A DNA stretch of 53,438 bases from Phytohabitans sp036906915 (GTDB taxonomy: Bacteria > Actinomycetota > Actinomycetes > Mycobacteriales > Micromonosporaceae): assembly GCF_036906915.1 (NCBI RefSeq), contig NZ_JBAKHX010000056.1:1-53438 (forward strand), given 5' to 3'. Made by a program: the position numbers and the translations under genes. A model generated the notes under the pieces. That model saw only the letters and a program-made list of their open reading frames with translations. It was not told the DNA's origin and searched no databases. Of this stretch, positions 23,443 to 32,486 are shown piece by piece. Numbering within the stretch: position 1 is the first letter of the stretch; every line of letters begins with the position of its first letter.

Positions 23443-24984
23443 ATGTCGGAATGCCGAGCGCTTGCGGCTGCCTGCCTCGCCGTCATGTTGTCAGGGTGCG
23501 CCGCGCCGGTCACGTTTACTGGGTCCGAGGATCGGGTGCAGGTGGTCACGACCACGGGGATCCTCGCGGACCTGGTCCGCAACGTGGGCGGTGACCGGGT
23601 GCTGGTCGACTCGATCGTGCCGGACGACGCGGACTCGCACGCGTACGAGCCGACCCTGCGTGACGCGCGCAACGTCGTGTACGCGGACGTGGCTTTTAGC
23701 AACTACCTGCTGCTTGAGGCGCAAAGTGTGATCAAGGCGCTGGATGCCAACCTGCGTGACGGCGTGCCGAACGTGTCGTTGGCGGAGGGTGCGTCGAAGT
23801 ACGCGGCCGAGATTATCCCGCTGGTCGAGGATGTCTCGCTGGATACGATCTGGCTGGGCCTGCGGGTACGGGGCACCGGCGCGCAGTACAAGGCCACCCG
23901 CGCCTCGGACGTGCTGCTCACCGCCACCGACGTGACCGGTCCGGGTCACCTGGTGGCGTACCTGACCGAGTCGTTCGGGCAGCCGGAGTTCTATTTCAAC
24001 TCGTCCGACGGGCTCGGCGACGACACCGCGACTCTGCCGCCCGACGCGCATACCCACATGAGCTGGGCGTTCACCGCCCCGGGCGTGTACCGGTTGGCGG
24101 TCGAGGCGCGCCTTGTGGTGTCGGAGCGGTCCACGCCGATCGCGCTGGGTCGGCAGACGTTCACGTTCGCGGTCGGCGTGGACCCGCACTCCGTACCCGG
24201 AATGGCCGGTGCGGACGTGCTCGGCGCCGGGCACGCGGACGTCGCGGTCGACATGGACGCCGGCCGCCTCTACCTGTACGCGGATCCGCATGGTGGCGGC
24301 GCGGTGCGCCAGGCGGAGTACGACCCGGCCCGCACGGTGATCGAGGTGCCGAACAAGGCGTTGAAGGAGGTGCCGGCCGGCCAGGGCTTCCGGTTCCTCG
24401 GACGCGCCGGTGAGCGGGTCTACCAGCTGCCGCAGGCGGTGCTCGGCCGGCACGTGCACGGCGAGATCGACCCGCACCTGTGGCAGGACGTCGGCAACGT
24501 CCAGTCCTATGTGGAGCTCATCCGGGACACTTTGATCGGGGTCGACCCGGAGGGCGCCGCCGAGTACCGGCGCAACACCGAGGTCTATCTGGCCGCGCTG
24601 ACCGAGCTGGACGCCTACGTCGCCGCCACGATCGCCTCGATCCCGCCGGCCCGGCGATACCTGGTTACCACGCACGACGCGTTCGCCTATCTGGCGCACG
24701 CCTACGGGATACCGGTCGCCGGGTTCGTCACCCCCAACCCGGCCACCGAGCCGAGCCTGGCCGACCGGGTCAAGCTGACCGAAACCATCCGCAACCTCAA
24801 CGTGCGAGCCGTCTTCCTGGAACCCAACCTGCGTGCCCGATCGTCCACTTTGGTGCAGATAGCCGAGGAGCGGGACGTCGCCGTGTGTGCCATCTACGGC
24901 GACGCCTTCGACGACACCGTCGACACGTACGTGAAGATGATGCGCTTCAACGCCGACTCCCTGAAGGAGTGCCTCACCCGATGA
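23443..24984 (+). CDS. Anchored-repeat ABC transporter substrate-binding lipoprotein with inserted choice-of-anchor domain
   Basis: 513 residues. The lipobox MLSGC lipidates C19. The TroA/ZnuA-type cluster 9 fold is split: lobe 1 (about 32-130) and lobe 2 (about 336-513). Predicted metal ligands are H66 (DSHAYEPT), H345 (EIDPHLWQD), H411 (VTTHDAF) and D487 (YGDAFDD), the zinc/manganese set. Between the lobes (about 131-335) is choice-of-anchor sequence in reversed block order: the WLG, GPG, HTHMSWAF, FAVG half comes first and the GHADV, FLGRAGERVYQLPQ half second. This matches the anchored-repeat SBP family with an unusual layout. ATG 23443 is chosen because it starts the signal peptide; its ribosome site is weak. 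The stop overlaps the next ATG. Confidence 0.92.
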   Translation: MSECRALAAACLAVMLSGCAAPVTFTGSEDRVQVVTTTGILADLVRNVGGDRVLVDSIVPDDADSHAYEPTLRDARNVVYADVAFSNYLLLEAQSVIKALDANLRDGVPNVSLAEGASKYAAEIIPLVEDVSLDTIWLGLRVRGTGAQYKATRASDVLLTATDVTGPGHLVAYLTESFGQPEFYFNSSDGLGDDTATLPPDAHTHMSWAFTAPGVYRLAVEARLVVSERSTPIALGRQTFTFAVGVDPHSVPGMAGADVLGAGHADVAVDMDAGRLYLYADPHGGGAVRQAEYDPARTVIEVPNKALKEVPAGQGFRFLGRAGERVYQLPQAVLGRHVHGEIDPHLWQDVGNVQSYVELIRDTLIGVDPEGAAEYRRNTEVYLAALTELDAYVAATIASIPPARRYLVTTHDAFAYLAHAYGIPVAGFVTPNPATEPSLADRVKLTETIRNLNVRAVFLEPNLRARSSTLVQIAEERDVAVCAIYGDAFDDTVDTYVKMMRFNADSLKECLTR

Positions 24985-25906
24985 AGACACTGGTGGCTGC
25001 CGTGGTGACCGCGGGGCTGGTGGCCACGCCGGCGCCGACACCGGATGGCCTGACCCAGTCGCTGGACCCGAACCAGCGCGAGGCCACCGGCCGCGCCGTG
25101 CTGGAGCAGGGGCACGTGGACCTCGGTCCTCGGTACCGGGACGGCAAGTGGACCATCCAGGTGCACGACGGCACCGTAGCGCCCCCGGTGTGGCGGCAAC
25201 CGTCCGATGTGGTGCTCCGGGTGCGGGACGCAGCCGTCGAGCGGGTGCCGGACGACCCGACGTACGCCTTCCTCGGCCAGCAGCCGGGCACACCGGTCCA
25301 CGTCGTACCGCAGACACAGAACCCCGAGGTGGTGTGGCTCGGCTGGAACACCCAGGACCCGGGCGTTCTCAGTGGGATCGGTCGCGGCGTGACGATGAAC
25401 CTGCTCGGCGTGCAAGGCCCCGGCAGCGTGATCGTCTATCTGCAGTCGGGAAACCTGGGCGCGCCCCAGGTGCTGTGGAACTCGACGCTGCCGTACCCGC
25501 AGCCGCTGTGGGTTGACACCAACACCCACACGCACGCGAACTGGATCTTCACCAAGCCGGGCGTGTACCTGGTCGCGGTCGAAATTACCGCGGACCTGGC
25601 GGCCGGCGGGCAGGTCAGCGGCCGCAGCGTGCTGCGGCTCGCGGTCGGTGACGGCACCAGCGTCGACGAGGCGTTCGCCACCCAGTACACCGCCGGCCTG
25701 CCCACCGGCGCGGCCAGCGCCACCCCCACCGCCGTGGCGGCGGCGGACCCGGGCGGCGCCGGTTCCGGCGGCGGCGGTTCGGGCGGCACGCTGCCCGTCG
25801 TCATCGGAGTCGCTGCGGTGGCCTTCGCCGGCGTGGTCCTTCTCGTGCTGGCCCGCGGCGCACGGGCCCGGCGGCGGGCCGCGGACGAGCAGCTGGGCGG
25901 TTCGGC

Positions 25907-25910
<4 letters not shown>
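24981..25910 (+). CDS. Membrane-anchored choice-of-anchor M domain protein
   Basis: 309 residues: short signal peptide (about 1-17), one complete choice-of-anchor M domain (about 38-225; QGHVDLGPRYRDGKWTIQVH, YAFLGQQPGTPVHVVPQ, VWLGWNTQDP, NTHTHANWIFTKPGVYLVAV), a Gly/Ala/Pro linker (about 245-275) and a C-terminal membrane helix with Arg-rich cytoplasmic tail. It has no LAxTG motif, so it should stay in the membrane near the importer, unlike its wall-linked and secreted relatives. ATG 24981 overlaps the binding-protein stop and its own stop overlaps the ATPase start, showing a tight operon. Confidence 0.9.
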
Positions 25911-26668
<758 letters not shown>

Positions 26669-26669
26669 C

Positions 26670-27515
26670 ATGTCACCGGTCGACTTCATCGCCGACCTGT
26701 TCAACCCCGACCTGGCGTTCCTGCCCAAGGCGCTGCTCATCGCGGTCATGTCCGCCATCGTGTGCGGAGTCGTCGGCTGCTACGTGGTCCTGCGGGGGAT
26801 GGCATTCATCGGCGACGCCGTCGCCCACGCCGTATTCCCCGGCCTCGCGGTCGCGTTCGTACTCTCCGGCAACCTGGTCCTCGGCGGCACCATCGCCGGA
26901 GTCATCACCGCCGTACTCGTCGCCATCTTCTCCCAACACCGGCGCCTGAAAGAGGACTCCGTCATCGGAGTGTTCTTCGTCGCCGCGTTCGCCCTCGGCA
27001 TCGTCATCATCTCCCGCGCACCCGGCTACGCCGGCTCACTGCAACAGTTCCTGTTCGGCTCCATCACCGGCATCCCGGACCGTGACGTGTACATCGTCGC
27101 CATCACCGGCCTAGCCCTGCTCATGGCCATGTTCCTGCTGCACAAGGAGTTCGTCACCGTCGCGCTGGACCGGGAGATGGCCCGCGCACTCGGCCTACGC
27201 ACCTTCTGGCTCGACCTCGCGCTCTACGTGCTCGTCACCCTCGCGGTGGTCATCTCGGTGCAGACCATCGGCAACATCCTCGTCCTGGCCCTGCTGATCA
27301 CACCGGCCGCGGCGGCCCGGCTGCTGACCGACCGGCTCGCCGCCATGATGCTCATCGCACCGCTCATCGGCGGCGGCTGCGCACTGGTCGGGCTCTACGT
27401 CTCCTGGTCGTGGGACCTACCGGTCGGCGGCACCATCGTGCTCACCCTGACCGCCGTCTTCCTGACCGCCTGGGTCCTAGCGCCCCGACACGGACTGCTC
27501 GCTCGATACGTCTAG
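26670..27515 (+). CDS. Anchored-repeat-type metal ABC transporter, permease subunit
   Basis: 281 residues with eight or so helices of the ABC-3 (ZnuB/MntC-like) family. Recognisable blocks are CGVVGCYVVLRGMAFIGDAV followed by AHAVFPGLA near 30-60, LKEDSVIGVFFVAAFALGI around 93-112 and ITPAAAARLLTDRLAAMM near 215. It forms a homodimeric channel for the metal ion delivered by the binding protein at 23443. It is the last gene of the Zur-linked operon; no clear terminator hairpin follows. Confidence 0.93.
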   Translation: MSPVDFIADLFNPDLAFLPKALLIAVMSAIVCGVVGCYVVLRGMAFIGDAVAHAVFPGLAVAFVLSGNLVLGGTIAGVITAVLVAIFSQHRRLKEDSVIGVFFVAAFALGIVIISRAPGYAGSLQQFLFGSITGIPDRDVYIVAITGLALLMAMFLLHKEFVTVALDREMARALGLRTFWLDLALYVLVTLAVVISVQTIGNILVLALLITPAAAARLLTDRLAAMMLIAPLIGGGCALVGLYVSWSWDLPVGGTIVLTLTAVFLTAWVLAPRHGLLARYV

Positions 27516-27647
27516 TCCTAGAGCCCGCGATGGCCGTCCATGGCGTTCGCAGACCTTGCCGACCGCGCGGCCCACTGCGGTTTGGCCGGCGTTGATGGGT
27601 GTCGTGGGTGGCGCAGTCGATGAGTCGGCATGACTTTGCGCTCCCTG

Positions 27648-27658
27648 TTGAAAACGGT
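27648..27658. promoter_or_regulatory. Half-conserved Zur-like site before the eroded siderophore-type permease
   Basis: TTGAAAACGGT matches the left half of the best Zur box (TGAAAACGG) but the right half is not conserved. It is 9 bases before the open frame at 27667. It could be a decayed operator or coincidence. Confidence 0.3.
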
Positions 27659-27666
27659 GCCTGCTG

Positions 27667-28080
27667 TTGCAGACCGTACTGCGCAACCCGCTCGCCGCGC
27701 CCGAACTGACCGGGGTCACCCCCGGAGCGGTGCTCGCCGTGCTGGCCGGCATGCAGCTCGGACTGGTACCCGCGGACTCCCCCGCTGGGGCGCTGCTGGC
27801 CGCCCTCGCCGGCGCGCTGGCGTTCGTCGGCCTGGTCGTTCCGCACGTGGCCCGGGCGCTGTTCGGCGGCGATCTGCGCCGGACGCTGCCCGCCGTCGCC
27901 CTGCTCGGCGGAACCACCGTCGCGGGCGCCGACGCGGTGGCCCAGGCGGTGACCATGCTGCTGCAGTCTGGCCCCGCGACGCAGCGGCTGGGGGTGCCGG
28001 CCGGTGCCGTCACCGCGCTCGCCGGGGCGGCCGCCCTGGTCGTCGTGGCCCGCCGATCCGCCCACGTGGAGCCGACATGA
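27667..28080 (+). pseudogene. FecCD-family ABC permease, 5'-truncated with internal deletion
   Basis: The open frame is 137 codons against about 330 in the family. It begins at the conserved RNPLAAPELTGVTPGA motif, lacking the first two or three helices, and then joins AALAGALA directly to FVGLVVPHVARALFGGD, a motif that should come some 130 residues later. The C-terminal part (LGVPAGAVTALAGA) is normal. The deletion keeps frame. Such a protein cannot form a 10-helix siderophore, heme or cobalamin channel. The stop overlaps the following ATPase start, so the original operon order is preserved. Confidence 0.75.
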
Positions 28081-28877
28081 CCGTGTACTCCATTGAGGAC
28101 GTCGCCTTCCGGTACCGCGACCGTCCGGTCCTGGACGCGGTCTCGCTGACCGTCGCGGCGGGCGAATGCGTGGCGCTGGTCGGCCGCAACGGGTGCGGCA
28201 AATCCACGCTGCTGCGGCTGCTCGCCGGCGCGGCGCGCCCGGCGGCCGGCCGCGTGCTCCTCCAGGGGCGGGACGCGCACACCCTGCGCCGGCGGGAGAT
28301 GGCTCGCCAGGTCGCCGTGCTGCACCAGCAGCTGCCGCCGATGCCCGGCATGACGGTACGGCAGCTCGTCGCGCAAGGGCGCTACCCGCACCGGGGGCCG
28401 CTGGGCATGCTGTGGCGCCCCGACGACGAGGAGGCCGCCGCCGCGCTCCGGGCCACCGGTGTCGAGGAGCTCGCCGGGCGCGCGGTGGACACGCTCAGCG
28501 GCGGGGAGCGGCAGCGGGTACGGCTGGCGCTCGCGCTCGCCCAGCGGACGCCGGTGCTCCTGCTGGATGAGCCCACCACCTTCCTCGACCTCAGGCACCA
28601 GCTGGAAGTGCTGTCGCTGGTCCGGGAGCTGCACGCCGCCCGCGGCCTGACCGTCGTGACGGTGCTGCACGAACTGGACCACGCGGCCCGGTTCACCGAC
28701 CGGATCGTCGCCCTGGCCGGGGGCCGGGTCGCCGCCGACGGGCCACCGGCCGAGGTGCTGATCCCCGCGCTGCTCGCCGACGTGTTCGGCGTCCGGGGCC
28801 GCGTGCTGCCCGACGAGCAGACCGGTTCGGTGCGGACCCTCGCCGACGCGCCGATACCGGAGGGTGGGCTTGCGTGA
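28077..28877 (+). CDS. Siderophore/cobalamin-type ABC transporter ATP-binding protein (FecE/BtuD-like)
   Basis: 266 residues, complete. Walker A GRNGCGKST (about 37-45), signature TLSGGERQRVRLA, Walker B VLLLDEPTTFLD and H-loop VLHELDHA. PGMTVRQLVAQGRYPHRGPLG is characteristic of FecE/FhuC/BtuD ATPases. Its permease partner upstream is broken and no binding protein is present here, so it may be an orphan or serve another permease. ATG 28077 overlaps the upstream stop and its own TGA overlaps the GTG of the next frame. Confidence 0.9.
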   Translation: MTVYSIEDVAFRYRDRPVLDAVSLTVAAGECVALVGRNGCGKSTLLRLLAGAARPAAGRVLLQGRDAHTLRRREMARQVAVLHQQLPPMPGMTVRQLVAQGRYPHRGPLGMLWRPDDEEAAAALRATGVEELAGRAVDTLSGGERQRVRLALALAQRTPVLLLDEPTTFLDLRHQLEVLSLVRELHAARGLTVVTVLHELDHAARFTDRIVALAGGRVAADGPPAEVLIPALLADVFGVRGRVLPDEQTGSVRTLADAPIPEGGLA

Positions 28878-29659
28878 TAACCCATCGGAGGCTGATCCGG
28901 CTCGGTGGCGCGGTCGCCGGCCCGATCGCGGCCTGCGCGCTGCTCGGGGCTGCCGTCTGCGCGGCGTACGTCGGGCAGGCGCTGCTGCTCGCCGCGGTGT
29001 TGTCGGCGATCGCCCGGCGGGACCTCGCCGACGTCCCACCGCTGCTGGCCGCCGCGGTGGGCGTGGTGCTCTGCCGGGCGCTGCTGCTGTGGTGGCGGGA
29101 GGTGGCCATCGCGGCGGCGGTCTTCCTGGTGCTGCTGGTCGCGGTGGAGTGCTTCCGGCCGGTACGCGACCTCGCCGCCGCCTGGCACGCCGGCTATCTC
29201 GGCGTCACCGCCGTGGACGGGATCGAGGAACTGCTGACCGCGCCGGCCGCGGTGCGATACGCCGGCCAGGTGGCGCGGACCTTCCGCGGCGGCCCGGCGA
29301 TCACCTTCGACGGCGTCACATACCGGTACCGGGGCCGGCCCGAGCCCGCGATCCGGGACGTCACGCTGCGGCTCGCGCCCGGTGAGACGGTCGTGGTGGT
29401 GGGCCGCTCTGGCGCGGGCAAGTCGACTCTCGCCAACCTCCTGCTGCGCCACCTGGAAGAAGTGACGAGCCCGGGACTGGGCGATCCGAACCTCAATCGG
29501 AGTGTCTGGATGGGCGCAGCGAGGCCTGCTCGCCGAGCTGACCGCCGCCGGATCCACCGCCACCCTGCGGGAGATGGATGTCGTGGTGACCACGCCCCGG
29601 CAGCGACCCTCAGGATGATGCGCGCCAGGCTGAGGCGCGCAGCAGCCGCAGCCCGTTGA
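28874..29659 (+). pseudogene. ABC exporter (membrane domain plus ATPase) with internal deletion and 3' loss
   Basis: The 261-codon frame starts like a fused ABC exporter of about 570 residues: helices 1-2 (LIRLGGAVAGPIAACALLGA, LLLAAVLSAIARRD). It then jumps near residue 82 to the end of the membrane domain (FRPVRDLAAAWHAGYLGVTA) and the nucleotide domain (ITFDGVTYRYRGRPEPAIRD, Walker A GRSGAGKST about 178-186). Similarity ends at about 29455, before the signature, Walker B and H-loop. The rest is out-of-context sequence that overlaps the end of the convergent P-type ATPase gene. A different frame (about 29515-29607) holds a protein-like stretch LLAELTAAGSTATLREMDVV of unknown origin. Confidence 0.72.
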
Positions 29660-31571
29660 GGGCCACGATGATGGTGGAGCCCTCGTGGCCGGCCACGCCC
29701 AGGGGGAGCGGGAGGTGGCCGACGATGTCCCAGGTGGCCAGGACGGTGATGAACGTGGCCGCGATGGCCAGGTTGGCGATGACGTAGCGGCGCGCGCGAC
29801 GGGACAGTCCGATGAGCGCGGGGATGGTGGACAGGTCGTCCCGGACGATGACCGCGTCGGCGGTCTGCAAGGTCAGGTCCGATCCGGACCGCCCCATCGC
29901 GATACCGGCGTGCGCGGCGGCCAGGGCGGGAGCGTCGTTGACGCCGTCGCCGACCACGAGCAGTCGCACGCCGTCGGCCTGCAGGGCCTGTACGGCGGCC
30001 ACCTTGCCCTGCGGCAGCAGGCCGGCGCGGACGTCGCCGATGCCTACCTCGGCGGCCAGCCGCGCCGCCGCCCGTGGGTTGTCGCCGGACAGCAGCACCG
30101 GAGGCCGCCCGGTGAGGACCGCGAGGTGGGCGACGGCTTCTGCCGCCGCCGGGCGTACCCGGTCGGTGAGGCCGAGTACGCCGGTTGGGACGCCGTCGAT
30201 GGCCACCACGACCGCGGTGTGGCCGGTCTTCTCCAGCTCGGCGGCCAGGCGGCGCGCCGGCTCGACCGTGGTGGCGGCCAGGTGGGTGGGGCGGCCGACG
30301 GTGACGGCGTGCCCGTCGACGTCGGCCCGCACGCCACGGCCGGGCTGTGAGGCGAAGGCGGTAGCGGTAGGGATGGTCAAGCCAGCCGCGCGAGCGGCGT
30401 TCACCACGGCGGCGGCGAGCGGGTGCTCGCTCGGCCGCTCGGCGGCCGCGGCCAACCCCAGGAGTCGGTCGGGATCGGTTACCGGGCCGCCGGGCACCAG
30501 CCGCACCGCACTGAGGCGTGGGGTCCCCTCGGTGAGGGTGCCGGTCTTGTCGAACGCCACCAGGCTGGTCTGGGCCAGCCGCTCCATCACCACGGCGGAT
30601 TTGACCAGCACACCATGTCGGCCGGCGGTGGCGATCGCGGCCAGCAGCGGCGGCATGGTGGCCAGCACGACCGCGCACGGCGACGCGACGATCATGAAGG
30701 TCATCGCCCGCAGCAGCGCGTCCGTGAACCCTTCGCCGAAGACGAGCGGTATGGCGAACAGCGCCAGGGTCGCCGCCACCACGCCGACCGAGTAGCGCTG
30801 CTCGACCTTCTCGATGAACAGTTGCGTCGGTGCCTTCGTCGCCGAGGCCTGCTCCACCATCGCCACGATCCGGGCCACCACGGTGTCGTTGGGCGCCTTG
30901 CCGACGCGTATTCGCAGCGCGCCAGCGCCGTTGAGGGTGCCGGCGTACACCTCGTCGCCGGTGGTCTTGGCCGCCGGTAGCGGCTCGCCGGTGATCGTCG
31001 ACTGGTCCACGTCGCTGGTCCCGTCGACGACGACGCCGTCGGCGCCGATCCGTTCGCCTGGGCGGATCAGGACGACGTCGCCGACCTCGAGGATGGCGGT
31101 GTCGACCCGTTCCTCACCGTCGCCGGTGGTGAGCCGGGTGGCCTGCGGTGGCGCGAGGTCGAGCAGGCTGCGCACCGAGTCGGCGGTGCGGTGGGTGGCG
31201 AACGCCTCTAACGCGCCGGAGGTGGCGAAGATGACGATCAGCAGTGCCCCGTCGAACACCTGCCCCACGCTGGCCGCGCCGATCGCCGCCACCACCATCA
31301 GCAGGTCCACGTCGAGGGTCTTCTGCCGCAGCGCGCGCAGCCCGGCCAGTCCGGGCTCCCAGCCGCCGGCGGCGTAGCACGCCAGATACAGGGACCACCA
31401 CATCCAGGTCGGCCCCCCGGCAAGGTGGATCACCCCGCCGACAACAAACAGCACCGTGGCGGCGGTCGCCCACCGCACCTCCGCGAGGGTCCACAACCGG
31501 GTACGCCGACCGGGCAGCACCGCGCGAGTCGCGCTCTGTTGGCTCGGGCGGGTCTGGATGTCGGTCAGCAC
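29610..31571 (-). CDS. Heavy-metal efflux P-type ATPase, P1B-4 (CtpD/CoaT-like)
   Basis: 653 residues, without an N-terminal HMA domain. The metal-site signature in the membrane is S297-P-C299 instead of CPC, and the last helix carries HEGST (629-633); together these define the P1B-4 subgroup that exports Co, Fe(II) and sometimes Zn. The phosphorylated Asp is D341 in DKTGT; TGEP (194-197), SEHPL and GDGVNDAP are intact. Start is GTG 31571; there is no good ribosome site, so a leaderless transcript is possible. A palindromic SmtB-type operator lies between it and the divergent sensor gene, giving a classic sensor/efflux pair. Confidence 0.92.
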   Translation of the reverse strand: MLTDIQTRPSQQSATRAVLPGRRTRLWTLAEVRWATAATVLFVVGGVIHLAGGPTWMWWSLYLACYAAGGWEPGLAGLRALRQKTLDVDLLMVVAAIGAASVGQVFDGALLIVIFATSGALEAFATHRTADSVRSLLDLAPPQATRLTTGDGEERVDTAILEVGDVVLIRPGERIGADGVVVDGTSDVDQSTITGEPLPAAKTTGDEVYAGTLNGAGALRIRVGKAPNDTVVARIVAMVEQASATKAPTQLFIEKVEQRYSVGVVAATLALFAIPLVFGEGFTDALLRAMTFMIVASPCAVVLATMPPLLAAIATAGRHGVLVKSAVVMERLAQTSLVAFDKTGTLTEGTPRLSAVRLVPGGPVTDPDRLLGLAAAAERPSEHPLAAAVVNAARAAGLTIPTATAFASQPGRGVRADVDGHAVTVGRPTHLAATTVEPARRLAAELEKTGHTAVVVAIDGVPTGVLGLTDRVRPAAAEAVAHLAVLTGRPPVLLSGDNPRAAARLAAEVGIGDVRAGLLPQGKVAAVQALQADGVRLLVVGDGVNDAPALAAAHAGIAMGRSGSDLTLQTADAVIVRDDLSTIPALIGLSRRARRYVIANLAIAATFITVLATWDIVGHLPLPLGVAGHEGSTIIVALNGLRLLRASAWRASS

Positions 31572-31581
31572 CGTGCCACAA

Positions 31582-31603
31582 TATCTGCGCAGTCATGCAG
31601 ATA
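31582..31603. promoter_or_regulatory. SmtB/ArsR-type operator between efflux ATPase and sensor
   Basis: TATCTGC and GCAGATA form inverted arms around an 8-base centre that itself begins with GCAG. It lies between the divergent starts at 31571 and 31620/31638, the usual place for an SmtB-family repressor site. A related palindrome occurs before the second sensor at 32153. Confidence 0.7.
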
Positions 31604-31637
31604 CGCAAGCTGATGAGCTGTGAGATATTCTTCGGGC

Positions 31638-32024
31638 ATGCACACGTCGCTGCCCGACTTCCGCATGCCCAACGAGGAGCAGGTGCACCTGGCGGCCGAG
31701 GGCTTCCGGCTGCTCGCCGACCCCACGCGGATCAAAATCCTGTGGGCACTGCTGCAAGGGGAGTCATCGGTCGCCTGCCTGGCCGAACTGGTCGGCGCGG
31801 CACCGACCGCGGTGAGCCAGCACCTGGCCAAACTCCGCCTGGCCGGGCTCGTGCGAGGCCGACGTGAAGGCACCTTCGTGTACTACTCCGCCGCCGACAT
31901 CCACGTGCGGCACCTGCTCGACGAGGCGCTTTTCCACGCCGACCACGCCGACCGCGACCTGCCTGACCACCCCAGCGACGACCTGTCCACCCACCGACCG
32001 CCGGAGCGCAGCCCAGTCGGCTGA
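31638..32024 (+). CDS. ArsR/SmtB-family metal-sensing repressor
   Basis: 128 residues from ATG 31638 (GTG 31620 would add six). The winged helix is clear: FRLLADPTRIKILWALLQGE, recognition helix APTAVSQHLAKLRLAGLV, wing GRREGTFVYYS. The last helix carries D-x-H-x10-H-x2-H in DIHVRHLLDEALFHADH, the SmtB/CzrA/NmtR alpha-5 metal site that senses Zn, Co or Ni. An Asp/His-rich tail follows. Divergent from the P1B-4 ATPase, it probably releases the shared operator when metal is in excess. Confidence 0.92.
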   Translation: MHTSLPDFRMPNEEQVHLAAEGFRLLADPTRIKILWALLQGESSVACLAELVGAAPTAVSQHLAKLRLAGLVRGRREGTFVYYSAADIHVRHLLDEALFHADHADRDLPDHPSDDLSTHRPPERSPVG

Positions 32025-32152
32025 GCTGCGGGCGGGGTTCGCGTCGCCGTTGCCCGGGAACCGCGACAGCAGTACCGCGCGCGGGATCGGCGACGGCCGG
32101 CGATGTCCCAGGTGACGAGCCGGGAACGAGAGATCGTCCACTGGCGTTTTGT

Positions 32153-32168
32153 ATGCGCAGCTGCGCAT
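32153..32168. promoter_or_regulatory. Perfect palindromic operator of the second SmtB-type sensor
   Basis: ATGCGCAGCTGCGCAT is a perfect 16-bp palindrome 9 bases before the GTG at 32177. Its CTGCGCA(G/T) element recurs in the operator at 31582, suggesting cross-regulation or recent common origin. Confidence 0.7.
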
Positions 32169-32176
32169 GAGACTAT

Positions 32177-32486
32177 GTGTCTGTGAGTGAGGCGCCGCCG
32201 GACCAGTATGAGGAGGTGGGGGGCCTGTTCCGGGTGCTGGCTTCGCCGGTCCGGGTGGCGATCGTGGACCTGCTGGCCGATCGGGAGCGTCTAGTGCACG
32301 AGCTGGTGACGGCGACCGGATTGGCGCAGCCGTTGGTGTCGCAGCACCTGAAGGTGTTTGCGGGACGCGCGGCTGGTGCGGCGGGTCCGCAGGGGGAGGG
32401 AGATGGTGTACACGCTGGGTGACGCCCATGTGGCGCACATCGTGCGGGACGCCATCACCCACGTACGAGAGGAAGAACGAGGATGA
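32177..32486 (+). pseudogene. Second ArsR/SmtB-family sensor, interrupted by a +1 frameshift
   Basis: The frame from GTG 32177 encodes a normal ArsR start (GGLFRVLASPVRVAIVDLLA, LAQPLVSQHLKV) and then turns into low-complexity sequence, stopping at 32422. Dropping one T from the run in GTGTTTGCGGGAC near 32355 restores LRDARLVRRVRRGREMVYTL and a C-terminal D-x-H-x10-H-x2-E alpha-5 metal site (DAHVAHIVRDAITHVREE). The restored stop at 32484 overlaps the ATG of the His-rich gene, exactly as in an intact operon. It is either a real, young pseudogene or a base-calling error. Confidence 0.78.

Noticed and set aside
23491..25317. 608-codon minus-strand frame across the zinc-binding protein gene
   Set aside because: Antisense shadow spanning two overlapping real genes that have lipobox, metal ligands and ATGA coupling.
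27516..27640. Possible transposase remnant between the zinc permease and the FecCD fragment
   Set aside because: A minus-strand stretch (ADSSTAPPTTPINAGQTAVG) looks protein-like, but no transposase motif, terminal repeat or target duplication was seen.
29610..31571. Classification of the P-type ATPase as a Cd/Zn (P1B-2) or copper pump
   Set aside because: The membrane motif is SPC, not CPC or CPH, and the final helix has HEGST, which assigns it to P1B-4.
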